Part shown: positions 17,606 through 25,535 of the stretch, piece by piece | How positions within the stretch are numbered: position 1 is the first letter of the stretch | Layout of the letters: each line of letters begins with the position of its first letter | From: Mariniphaga sediminis | GTDB taxonomy: Bacteria > Bacteroidota > Bacteroidia > Bacteroidales > Prolixibacteraceae | Assembly: GCF_003573545.1 (NCBI RefSeq) | Contig: NZ_QWET01000006.1 | Location: 62,001 to 126,000, forward strand | Direction: 5' to 3' | DNA: 64,000 bases | Notes under the pieces: generated by a model | Told to the model about the DNA's origin: nothing | The model's database searches: none | Seen by the model: the letters and a program-made list of their open reading frames with translations, nothing else | Made by a program: the position numbers and the translations under genes

Positions 17606-20600
17606 TTAATCAAAAATATCGTCCTTAATATCCCGTGCCAGTCCTTTTGCCATGTCCACCACATCGAGGTCGGGATAGATAACTTCTATATCGTCGAATG
17701 ACATATCGAACGGTTCTCCTTCCCGGTAGTGAACGGGAAACACAATTCCGAACTGAATATCAGGCCCCCAGGAGAACGAAGCCAGGTTGTAGCGCCAGGT
17801 TTCAGAAATGGAGGTCACCCACAGGTCGAGGCTTGCGCGGGCGAATGCATTGATGTCGAAGGTAAATTTCGGATTGACCGTAACCCTTCCCGTGGCATCC
17901 AGTGCCAGGCCGGTTTGCGGGCTCCAGTTCACATCTACTTCTGCGGCCGCCTCTCCTTCCAGTCCGAGAGTTCCGGCAATTTCGATGCCGCCGGTCAGGC
18001 TGGCAATCCCCACACTGACGCCAAGACCCAAATCACCCCTCAGCGTCAGGCCGGCATCAGCAGGAATGGCAAATTCACCATGTCCCGAAATAGTTGTTTC
18101 CTCTTCCCTGTCGGGATTGTACGTTACTTCCCCGTACAAATCGCGGAGCTGACCGGGCCCGAAACCTGCGGAAAAATCAAGTCCGCCAGTAATTCGGGCT
18201 ACCAGCCCGATACTTCGCGGACCAAGCGGTATGGCAAAAATGGGGATTTCAATGGCAGGCACCCTAAACAGGTTGCGGTCGATGGATTTCCGGTCAAATA
18301 CATCCACCGTGTCGGGCAGGCCAATCCGGCCAGTCACCTCAATTTCACCGTTCGGTAAAAACTGAACGCCTGCCGTGGCCTCCAACCAGGGTGTCAGTGT
18401 CAATGTCAGGCTGCCGCCGCCGTAAACCCGCATGGTATCGTCCGGGTCGCCTGCAGGTTCGCCGTCATCGCCAATGGGCCGGTTTGTGGCGCCAATGTTT
18501 ACAGTTCCCGACAACATACCCCTGCTGTAGGCCGCCGAGCCTTCGATGGTCAGTGCGCCGTTATCGTAGGAAACCGATAAAGAACTGTCAATTCCCGGAA
18601 TATCGGGCTCTGCCGTGCCGGATACACTCACATTGTAGCCCTCTTCACCGTTTTGTTTTGCAATAGTGGCCGAAACATTCCCTCCCCGGATGCCGGGAAT
18701 GTCGTCCTTTAAATCAAAATCGCCGCTGATGGAAAAACCTTCCTCGCCATAAACAACTTCCATATTTCCCCGCTGGATACCCGGAATGTCGAGTTCTGCC
18801 TCGCCCGATGCCGTAAAAGTATTCTCGCTGTAACTTGCCGTAATGGTGGCACTTTTCACTCCCCTCACTTTTCCGTCGGGGATGCCGATGGTACCGCCAA
18901 TAGTCCAGATGTTTTCCTTGTATTCCACGTTGATTTCCGCCGGATCAAACAATTCTGAATCGAAGTTGAAAGCGCCTTCCAGTTCAAAACCTCCGGAAGA
19001 AGAAGCCCCGGCTCCAATGTGACCTTCGCCAACATTATCAATTCCAAAATCGACCTGCCCTTCAATAAAAAATCCCCGTTGGATTCCATATCCCAGGCTC
19101 AGGGTAACATCCGAAACGGAAAATGGCGGAGGCATATCCAAATCACCGCTTGAAAATACTTTCTGAAGGCGAACATCATCTTCTGTAATAACAATTTCAA
19201 CATTCGCTTTTGAAATAAAAGGAACGGATGGAAGCAAGGTACCCCGGCCAACCAAACCCGCTTCCGTTATCTGAAGGTGGTCGATTGTGAAGGGACTCAG
19301 CATTTCAAACTCAGCATTGCTCGTATTTAAGAAGTTTTTCAAGTCCGCAGACCTCAAAAACCCGGCATACGTGGTACCCGGCATTTTATATATGGGCCAG
19401 TTAAAATATTCAGGCAACCTGAAAATCCTTTTTTGCCCTTCCACCGATTTAAATTTAAACGGCTGCCCCCTCAGGTATCCCCTTTGTCCCTCTTCCACCT
19501 GGGGATTAAATTCCATGAGTTCGGCATTAAAAAACTTCCCGTGCATGGTAAGCCTTGGCCTGAACATATTGGTGGACAGTTCTTTTGTAATAGCATTTGG
19601 ATCTTCCCAGCTTATTTTGGTCCGGGACCCCAGGTTATCTCCCCAATACAATACATAGCTGGAAGACGAACCTATTTGGTTTGCCAGATCGAGGCTGGAA
19701 GGATGCGGATCAAAAGGCAGCGAAGGGCTGGGCTCGGGATCCTGAAAATCATAAAAGTTGATTTTTCCCCTGCCTTTTTCCCTGTTCATCAGGGCATCGA
19801 TATGGTTTCCGCTCTCAATGTCCGACTTAATCCAGGTGTTAATGCCGGGCGGATTGGAAGCGTCGGTGAAACTTCTGTAATGAATATCAAACCGCGACTT
19901 TACCTGGTTGGCCAGCGTTGCATTGATCCTTCTGACGTTTAACCCTCTTGCTGCCAGTGCATTTTTCAACTGCTCATCCGACCGTATTTTATCCTGAATA
20001 GCGCCGTCAACATTTGTTTTTATGGTATTTCCTGAAGTTTGGTTTGCTTCGGCAGAGAGCAAAAACAGGTTGTCAATCTGCCCCGCAGTTCTGACTCTGG
20101 GCCAGCCTTTCAGTTGAAGTTCTTCTTTGTGGTCAATCTGAAAATATTCTTTCTCCCCGGAATTTTCCAGCCAGAAAGGTACTTTCAGGTTCTGGGCAAT
20201 TAAATTGGCATCTCCGTTCCGTTCAAAATCCTTTTTCTTACCCTGCGAGGTAACAGAACCCGAAATACGGTAAAGCCGGTCGTTTTGTAATCCGCCGTCC
20301 AGCAACTTTTGCCGGGCACCTTCGTGGCTCACATTGGAATCCCATACTCCCGACTGTTCCGGATCGTTCTCTCCTTCCCTACCGCCTCCGCTGTATTCCC
20401 GCGCCCGGAAGTTTCCGCTTCCAGACATAAAGCTTTTTTTGAAGGAAGGGATTGGGAGTTCATCAATAAATATTTTGGGTGGATTCGCTGTAAAATCATA
20501 ATTATCGCCCGTTTCCGGAACTTCGGCTTCTTCTTCCCCCTCCTGCCGCTGAACTAATTTAGGCTGTACCGAGGCGCCCTGCTGCACTGTATGTGTCAGC

Positions 20601-21583
20601 TCATGGGCAATAAGGTGCTGGCCCGATTCGGAGGCTGGATTAAATTTTCCTTCGTTAAAATAAATATCGCTGCCGTGGGTAAAAGCCTGTGCCCCGATTT
20701 GCCGGCTCATTTGAGCGGCACCGGAATCTGTATGAATACGCACATTGCTAAAATCGGTTCCAAACCCCGATTCCATCTGACTTTTTACACCGGAAGGCAA
20801 CGGAGAGCCACTCCCTTTACTTCCGTTTAAACCGGATTCAAAACCGGCGGGAACCACAGGCGTACTATCGGATTTTGCCTGAACCTGCCCTTCTTTCTCT
20901 GCCATCACCGGCTGCATTTCCTCCTCCTCCGAGAGCTGTACCTCCCGGGGCTCTTCTTCCTCCTTTTCCTGTTTTTGAATCACATTATCTGCCCGTTTTG
21001 GCAAAACCGGTTGCCCGTTTTCCGATTGGCGTTGCAATGTTTCACCTTCTGTATTCAAGGCCTGCAGCGATTCACTCTCTTCCCCGGGTTGTTGCCGCAC
21101 TGTCTCTTCCTCTTCATTGGCCTGGCTTTGAACCATTTCCTCTTCCTCCCCGGCAGATTGCATTTGCAACGGTTCCTCCTCTTTTTCCGGTTGCATCTGC
21201 AAAGATTCTTCTTCTTCCGCCGCCTGCTGCTGAACGACTTCTTCCTCTTCAACAGGCTGCATCTGCATCATTTCTTCCGGCTCTTCCTGCCGTTGCAACA
21301 AGGGGGTAATACTTTTATCAACCGGTTTATTTTGAACAAGAGACGGTTGGCCCGAATTTGCCGGAGGGGGAACAGAAGGTGCAAAAAAAGGCTGCTCAGA
21401 CACCGGGGAACTATCCACCACCTGATCGGCCACTTTGTCGGCTTCCACCTCATACTTATCGCCGGGTGTTCCCACATTTAGCTTCGGCTGAAAAAAAGTT
21501 CCTTTTCCCTTTTCGCTATTTTGAAAAAGGGAGGTGTTATTCGATTTATTTCCTTTGCTATTTTTTGTTGCAGCCTTAAACAT
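17606..21583 (-). CDS. Giant DUF4157 eCIS payload candidate with HNH-like motif and beta-repeat C-terminus
   Basis: 1325 residues, no signal peptide. Residues 29-56 carry the motif FFQPKLNVGTPGDKYEVEAD shared with the two other payload candidates. Residues ~95-240 are low-complexity Q-x-Q/EEEE repeats. Residues ~258-336 are a DUF4157 domain with HELTH (327-331), a zincin-like metal-binding pair. Residues ~478-522 contain IDHKEELQLKG then DNLFLLSAEANQTSGNTIK, which resembles a His-Asn-Asn (HNH-type) nuclease core with D484/H485, N505 and N514. Residues ~700-1300 are beta-rich, with recurring DIPGI-containing ~40-residue repeats. DUF4157 proteins are a recognised class of eCIS-linked effectors. 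The activity is not proven; the HNH assignment is tentative. Confidence 0.8.
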   Translation of the reverse strand: MFKAATKNSKGNKSNNTSLFQNSEKGKGTFFQPKLNVGTPGDKYEVEADKVADQVVDSSPVSEQPFFAPSVPPPANSGQPSLVQNKPVDKSITPLLQRQEEPEEMMQMQPVEEEEVVQQQAAEEEESLQMQPEKEEEPLQMQSAGEEEEMVQSQANEEEETVRQQPGEESESLQALNTEGETLQRQSENGQPVLPKRADNVIQKQEKEEEEPREVQLSEEEEMQPVMAEKEGQVQAKSDSTPVVPAGFESGLNGSKGSGSPLPSGVKSQMESGFGTDFSNVRIHTDSGAAQMSRQIGAQAFTHGSDIYFNEGKFNPASESGQHLIAHELTHTVQQGASVQPKLVQRQEGEEEAEVPETGDNYDFTANPPKIFIDELPIPSFKKSFMSGSGNFRAREYSGGGREGENDPEQSGVWDSNVSHEGARQKLLDGGLQNDRLYRISGSVTSQGKKKDFERNGDANLIAQNLKVPFWLENSGEKEYFQIDHKEELQLKGWPRVRTAGQIDNLFLLSAEANQTSGNTIKTNVDGAIQDKIRSDEQLKNALAARGLNVRRINATLANQVKSRFDIHYRSFTDASNPPGINTWIKSDIESGNHIDALMNREKGRGKINFYDFQDPEPSPSLPFDPHPSSLDLANQIGSSSSYVLYWGDNLGSRTKISWEDPNAITKELSTNMFRPRLTMHGKFFNAELMEFNPQVEEGQRGYLRGQPFKFKSVEGQKRIFRLPEYFNWPIYKMPGTTYAGFLRSADLKNFLNTSNAEFEMLSPFTIDHLQITEAGLVGRGTLLPSVPFISKANVEIVITEDDVRLQKVFSSGDLDMPPPFSVSDVTLSLGYGIQRGFFIEGQVDFGIDNVGEGHIGAGASSSGGFELEGAFNFDSELFDPAEINVEYKENIWTIGGTIGIPDGKVRGVKSATITASYSENTFTASGEAELDIPGIQRGNMEVVYGEEGFSISGDFDLKDDIPGIRGGNVSATIAKQNGEEGYNVSVSGTAEPDIPGIDSSLSVSYDNGALTIEGSAAYSRGMLSGTVNIGATNRPIGDDGEPAGDPDDTMRVYGGGSLTLTLTPWLEATAGVQFLPNGEIEVTGRIGLPDTVDVFDRKSIDRNLFRVPAIEIPIFAIPLGPRSIGLVARITGGLDFSAGFGPGQLRDLYGEVTYNPDREEETTISGHGEFAIPADAGLTLRGDLGLGVSVGIASLTGGIEIAGTLGLEGEAAAEVDVNWSPQTGLALDATGRVTVNPKFTFDINAFARASLDLWVTSISETWRYNLASFSWGPDIQFGIVFPVHYREGEPFDMSFDDIEVIYPDLDVVDMAKGLARDIKDDIFD

Positions 21584-21603
21584 TCTCTTTCACTTCCATT
21601 GGT

Positions 21604-23160
21604 TTATAATTCACTTTCCCTGTTAATCTGCACCGACCAGATAAACGGAACATACGAGTATTCAGAACCGGTAACATAATGTTGCAGGTAATACATGGCA
21701 GACAAACCCGGCAGATAACTCCAGGCGTCACTTACCCCAGCGCCATAATGGTCGAAAATGCGGTAAGTGATGTCAATATCCCCGGATGACAGGTCTATAT
21801 GGGCTTCCAGCCGCTGGTATCCGCCCATCACCGCCCAGGAGAACATACTGTCTGTGCCGCCGACATAATCGGGCCGTGTACGGATCAACTCTGCCTGGCA
21901 TTCGAATCCGTGCAGCGAATGATGTTCATTAAAATAGGCTCTTACCGAGGTTTCAAATTCACCGGCAAATTCAGTAAATGCATCTGTTCCGCCAATCTCT
22001 CCGGCCATATCACTTCCGGTGCCAAAATGAATTTGTCCGCCACTTCCGGTGATGAAATTATTAAAGAGCCGGTTGTCGTCAGAAGTATCCACACCAAAGG
22101 TCCCGGTAAAAAAGCCGATATAATAATCGGAATAGGCCAGGTCCTCTCCCAAAAGATTATCGTATACCCAGATATCCGGACTTCGATCATCCGGCCGGTG
22201 TTCCAGCTTGTCCAAATCATGGTCTGCATCGCTGTTAATATCGCGCCCGTCGGAACAGTCCATCACGGTTACTGAACCGGATATCGGCAGCGGATCAAAT
22301 TCCATGCAGGTTACCGTCGGGAAAAAGGTTACCTCTACCCGCCGGTTGTATTCTAAGGTTTCATATTCCAGGCTTTCCCCATGCCCAATCGGTATCATTT
22401 GCGATCCAGGTATTCCGAATGCCGCCAGCAGGCTTTTGACCCTCAAGGCCCGTTGCACCGACAAAGCCATGTTGTGCGTGGAACCTCCTTCTTCGCTGGC
22501 GTACCCATGAATAAAGATAACACCATCGGGGCCCGTCATTCCCAAATAGCTTTGAATCTCATGCAAAAGCAGCATAAAATGTATCGAAGAGTTAATCTCG
22601 CTGTCGTTTCTGAAATCGGCCGAGTCGTGCTGGAACCAAACTACGGTTTGTGCCCTGCTGATGGATTCGCCGTCTTCACAGTCCGAATCCGGGTACCTGC
22701 TAATCATGTCCGAAGCTCCGGTTTGCTCAATTTCCGGAGCAGCCGTTTCTTCTTCCTCCAGAGACTGCACAAGCGGCTCCTCTTCACAGTCAGTGCATTT
22801 TTCCTGTATCAACTCCCCTGTATTTTCATCATCAGCCCCAGCCTGAAGAACCGGAGATACCGATTCCTCCAAAGGTTTTTCGCTGATTTCCTCCTGCTCC
22901 GGAGAATCCTCTGCCATGGAATTTTGAATTGCTGAAGACGGGGCAGAAGCAAAAAAAGGAGAAGGCGAAGGGGCATTCAGAAAAGTATCCTGGTTTTGGG
23001 TTCTCTCCAACACCTGATCGGCCACTTTATCGGCCTCCACCTCAAATTTATCGTTGGGTTTTCCCACATTCAGCTTTGGCTGAAAAAAATGCGTATTCCA
23101 TCCACCTCCCTGAACAGAGGAAGAATGTGAATTCGTTTTTGTATTTCTTTCCGCATGCAT
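21604..23160 (-). CDS. eCIS payload-like protein with OmpA-type domain
   Basis: 518 residues from the ATG at 23160 (a TTG precedes it by one codon). Residues ~24-50 carry FFQPKLNVGKPNDKFEVEAD, as in the giant payload, but no HExxH follows. Residues ~120-130 contain CTDCEEEP, a motif often found in DUF4157 proteins. Residues ~174-280 match the OmpA/MotB C-terminal fold: VVWFQHDSADF, HGYASEEGGSTHN, ALSVQRALRVKSLLAAFGI and YNRRVEVTF. Residues ~295-518 are of unknown family, aromatic- and Asp-rich, with YYIGFFTGTFGV and a late DHYGAGVSDAWSYLPG block. There is no signal peptide, so it is not an ordinary outer-membrane protein. It may be a payload or a particle part that grips peptidoglycan (inference). 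Confidence 0.75.
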   Translation of the reverse strand: MHAERNTKTNSHSSSVQGGGWNTHFFQPKLNVGKPNDKFEVEADKVADQVLERTQNQDTFLNAPSPSPFFASAPSSAIQNSMAEDSPEQEEISEKPLEESVSPVLQAGADDENTGELIQEKCTDCEEEPLVQSLEEEETAAPEIEQTGASDMISRYPDSDCEDGESISRAQTVVWFQHDSADFRNDSEINSSIHFMLLLHEIQSYLGMTGPDGVIFIHGYASEEGGSTHNMALSVQRALRVKSLLAAFGIPGSQMIPIGHGESLEYETLEYNRRVEVTFFPTVTCMEFDPLPISGSVTVMDCSDGRDINSDADHDLDKLEHRPDDRSPDIWVYDNLLGEDLAYSDYYIGFFTGTFGVDTSDDNRLFNNFITGSGGQIHFGTGSDMAGEIGGTDAFTEFAGEFETSVRAYFNEHHSLHGFECQAELIRTRPDYVGGTDSMFSWAVMGGYQRLEAHIDLSSGDIDITYRIFDHYGAGVSDAWSYLPGLSAMYYLQHYVTGSEYSYVPFIWSVQINRESEL

Positions 23161-23195
23161 CAAAGCTATCTATTACACTAAAAATGGTACATCAT

Positions 23196-23540
23196 TTACT
23201 TCGAAACCGTTATTTCCTTCCTTTGAACTGTTTCCTTCCACCGGAGTTCCACCCTGATATTTCCTGTTTGTTCAAACAAGGCGTCACCCAGCGGCCACTG
23301 AACCGTTTTACTTTTCCCGGGCTGTACTTTCAGATTAATAATCGTTCCATTTTGCACAGCCAAATCCCACGCAATATTCTTTTTATCATTTACATACAAT
23401 TCTGTTTCCGATATATTGAAATAAACCGGACTGTCGCTTTCATTTGTCACATTCAGGCCAATCATAAAATCAGCAACCTCGCTCAACTTCAGAGTATCCG
23501 AGCTCACCAGTAATTTAATATTTAGACTTTCATTACTCAT
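23196..23540 (-). CDS. Small beta-sandwich protein between payload genes
   Basis: 114 residues, predicted all-beta: strands such as LNIKLLVSSDTLKLSE, FMIGLNVTNESDSPVYFN and VQPGKSKTVQWPLGD look like an immunoglobulin-like fold of the BsuPI/CARDB type. No signal peptide. Its ATG overlaps the upstream payload gene's TAA by one base, so translation is coupled. Possible roles are a payload chaperone, a cognate inhibitor or a structural decoration; the sequence does not decide. Confidence 0.65.
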   Translation of the reverse strand: MSNESLNIKLLVSSDTLKLSEVADFMIGLNVTNESDSPVYFNISETELYVNDKKNIAWDLAVQNGTIINLKVQPGKSKTVQWPLGDALFEQTGNIRVELRWKETVQRKEITVSK

Positions 23541-25531
23541 TAAAAAACCACATTGTTGATGAACCTGATAACAGAAGCGCCGGCTTTGGTAATCATCATT
23601 GTTCCACCCGGGAACATAAAAAAGGCCTGAACCGTGTTGGTAAATATCCGGCCCTGGGCATCGGATTCCCCGTCTATTTTATACCGGTTGGGAACAACCC
23701 ATTCGAATGTTCCGAAAGAGAAAGGGGCCGGAACCGCATGCCATGAAGCATGATCCCGTAGCCCGGAATTGTTGTCGTTAAACGGCAGGTAGTCGGGGTT
23801 TGGATTGTGGAAAATGGTTGCTGCGGCAAACTGGTTAAAGTACCCCGAAACATTAGTTGCCGGGCCCGGAACCTCCAACCACTGGGTCCGGCCAAAATTC
23901 ACATTCAATGGATTCACTACCACATCTGTAATCATACAGGCCCCCGCCGTTCCGGCCGGAATAGCATCATTCCTGTTCACTGTCATGGCCAACGCATTGG
24001 GTGCAATTACGGTCATCGGCATAACACGCGTACCGCCTGGTGTAGTGACCGTAATGGTAGGTGCGGTTGCCACAGCCGGCGCTTCCCACACAATATTGGA
24101 ACCGGTATTCAGCCCGATGATGTGGCCATCAGAGACAGACCAGGTGCCCGAGGTGTTAGCTGTAAACCGGACACGCTCTCCTACCCCCACTGTTGTACGG
24201 GTATCCGGCGTTCCGTCCGGGGCGCTTTTTATGGTTTCCGACGTAACAACCGGCGGCGCTGTGGGGGGCGGAAGTACAGGTACCGGGGGCGGAAGCGCCG
24301 GAGCCCCGCCGGTATATAAAGCATTCAGGGCCGACATGGTATTCGGTCCCAAAACGCCGTCGGCCGACAAAGAAGATGATCGCTGGAAATCCATTAATGC
24401 CCGGCGGGTTTCGTTGCCGAAAATACCGTCCACACCAAACTGCGGCAGCGGGAAACCGGCATCAACCAATGCCTGCTGCATCAGTGAAACAGCCGGGCCG
24501 GAATCTCCCGAACTTATATTTCCTTCATCATCGTAAACCGCTTCCAGGTCGGCATTGCCGGAGAAACGAGCCGCTGTCAGATCGTGGCCGTCGCCAATTG
24601 TCATTTGCAATTTGGCCGGAATCATTCCTTTTTGCTGAATAGTATGCGTTAATTCATGTGCCAGAAGATGTTTCCCTTCCTGCGACTGCGGGTTGTATTT
24701 TCCTTTATTAAAATAAATATCGTTTCCGTGGGTAAAAGCCTGAGCACCCAGTTCCCTGCTCATCTGTTCCGCCTGCGTGCCGGTATGAATATTTACATTC
24801 CCGAAATCGGCGCCAAAACCTTTCTCCATCTCATGCCGGGTATTTGTGTCCATTTTATTTCCACTTCCGGCGCCATTTCTCAACTGACTTTCTGTCTGTG
24901 GATTAACGGGAGTCTGACCATTGAGTTTGGCTTGCACCGGTTCTTCTTCCTCTTCTGCCACCTGCCCGGCAACAAAAGCCCTATCTTCCGGTTTCTCTTC
25001 TGCTTGTGCCTGAGGTTCTTCCTCTTCAGCCTCGGGCTGCATTTGAGCCATTTCTTCCTCCTCTTCCTGAGATTGTATTGCTTCTTCCTCTTCCTGCGCC
25101 TGCACCGGTTCCTCTTCCTCCTCTTCCTGAGATTGTATTGCTTCTTCCTCTTCCTGCGCCTGCACCGGTTCCTCTTCCTCCTCTGCCTGCATCTGGATAT
25201 TTCCCCATTGTTTGGTCTGCAGTTCTTCTTCCTCCTCCTGTTTCTGAACCAGCGGAGTTATACCTTCGGCAAGTGGTTTTTCCTGAACAACTCCGTTTTG
25301 TCCCTGAAAAAGAGATGATCCCGGGGCACTGAAAAAACCGTCTGTACCAGATTCAGTACGGCTCACCACTTTATCGGCCACTGCATCGGCTTCCGTTTCA
25401 TATTTATCGCCCGGTTTTCCTACCGACAGTTTTGTTTGCAAACCAAAAAATCCGGAACTCCCCCGTGCTCTAAAAAAAGGAGAAGTCTTTTTCATTCTCC
25501 TTCGTGTTTTTCTAGATGTTTTTGTTTTCAT
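23540..25531 (-). CDS. DUF4157 eCIS payload candidate with peptidoglycan-binding domain
   Basis: 663 residues from the ATG at 25531; a TTG at 25546 inside the preceding gene is less likely. The N-terminus is very basic (MKTKTSRKTRRRMKKTS). The shared motif TKLSVGKPGDKYETEADAVA is at ~33-52. Residues ~96-200 are Q-x-Q/EEEE repeats, including two identical 20-residue units encoded by a 60-bp tandem duplication. DUF4157 spans ~225-300 with HELTH at 292-296. A peptidoglycan-binding-1 domain spans ~342-405 (VDGIFGNETRRALMDFQ, ADGVLGPNTMSALNAL). A Pro-rich linker and a beta-rich C-terminal region (~430-663) of unknown family follow. It is the first gene of the payload section, directly after the tape-measure gene. 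Confidence 0.82.
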   Translation of the reverse strand: MKTKTSRKTRRRMKKTSPFFRARGSSGFFGLQTKLSVGKPGDKYETEADAVADKVVSRTESGTDGFFSAPGSSLFQGQNGVVQEKPLAEGITPLVQKQEEEEELQTKQWGNIQMQAEEEEEPVQAQEEEEAIQSQEEEEEEPVQAQEEEEAIQSQEEEEEMAQMQPEAEEEEPQAQAEEKPEDRAFVAGQVAEEEEEPVQAKLNGQTPVNPQTESQLRNGAGSGNKMDTNTRHEMEKGFGADFGNVNIHTGTQAEQMSRELGAQAFTHGNDIYFNKGKYNPQSQEGKHLLAHELTHTIQQKGMIPAKLQMTIGDGHDLTAARFSGNADLEAVYDDEGNISSGDSGPAVSLMQQALVDAGFPLPQFGVDGIFGNETRRALMDFQRSSSLSADGVLGPNTMSALNALYTGGAPALPPPVPVLPPPTAPPVVTSETIKSAPDGTPDTRTTVGVGERVRFTANTSGTWSVSDGHIIGLNTGSNIVWEAPAVATAPTITVTTPGGTRVMPMTVIAPNALAMTVNRNDAIPAGTAGACMITDVVVNPLNVNFGRTQWLEVPGPATNVSGYFNQFAAATIFHNPNPDYLPFNDNNSGLRDHASWHAVPAPFSFGTFEWVVPNRYKIDGESDAQGRIFTNTVQAFFMFPGGTMMITKAGASVIRFINNVVF
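25053..25194 (-). repeat. 60-bp perfect tandem repeat inside payload gene
   Basis: The 60 bases 25081-25140 repeat the preceding unit and continue identically into 25141-25185, about 2.3 copies. Each unit encodes EEEEPVQAQEEEEAIQSQ plus flanking Glu. Perfect identity at DNA level implies a recent duplication or ongoing expansion/contraction. Confidence 0.85.
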
Positions 25532-25535
25532 AACA

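Noticed and set aside
20875-21309. Plus-strand frame in the Q/E-repeat region of the giant payload
   Set aside because: Leu/Pro/Phe-rich antisense of Glu/Gln-rich codons; an artefact of composition.
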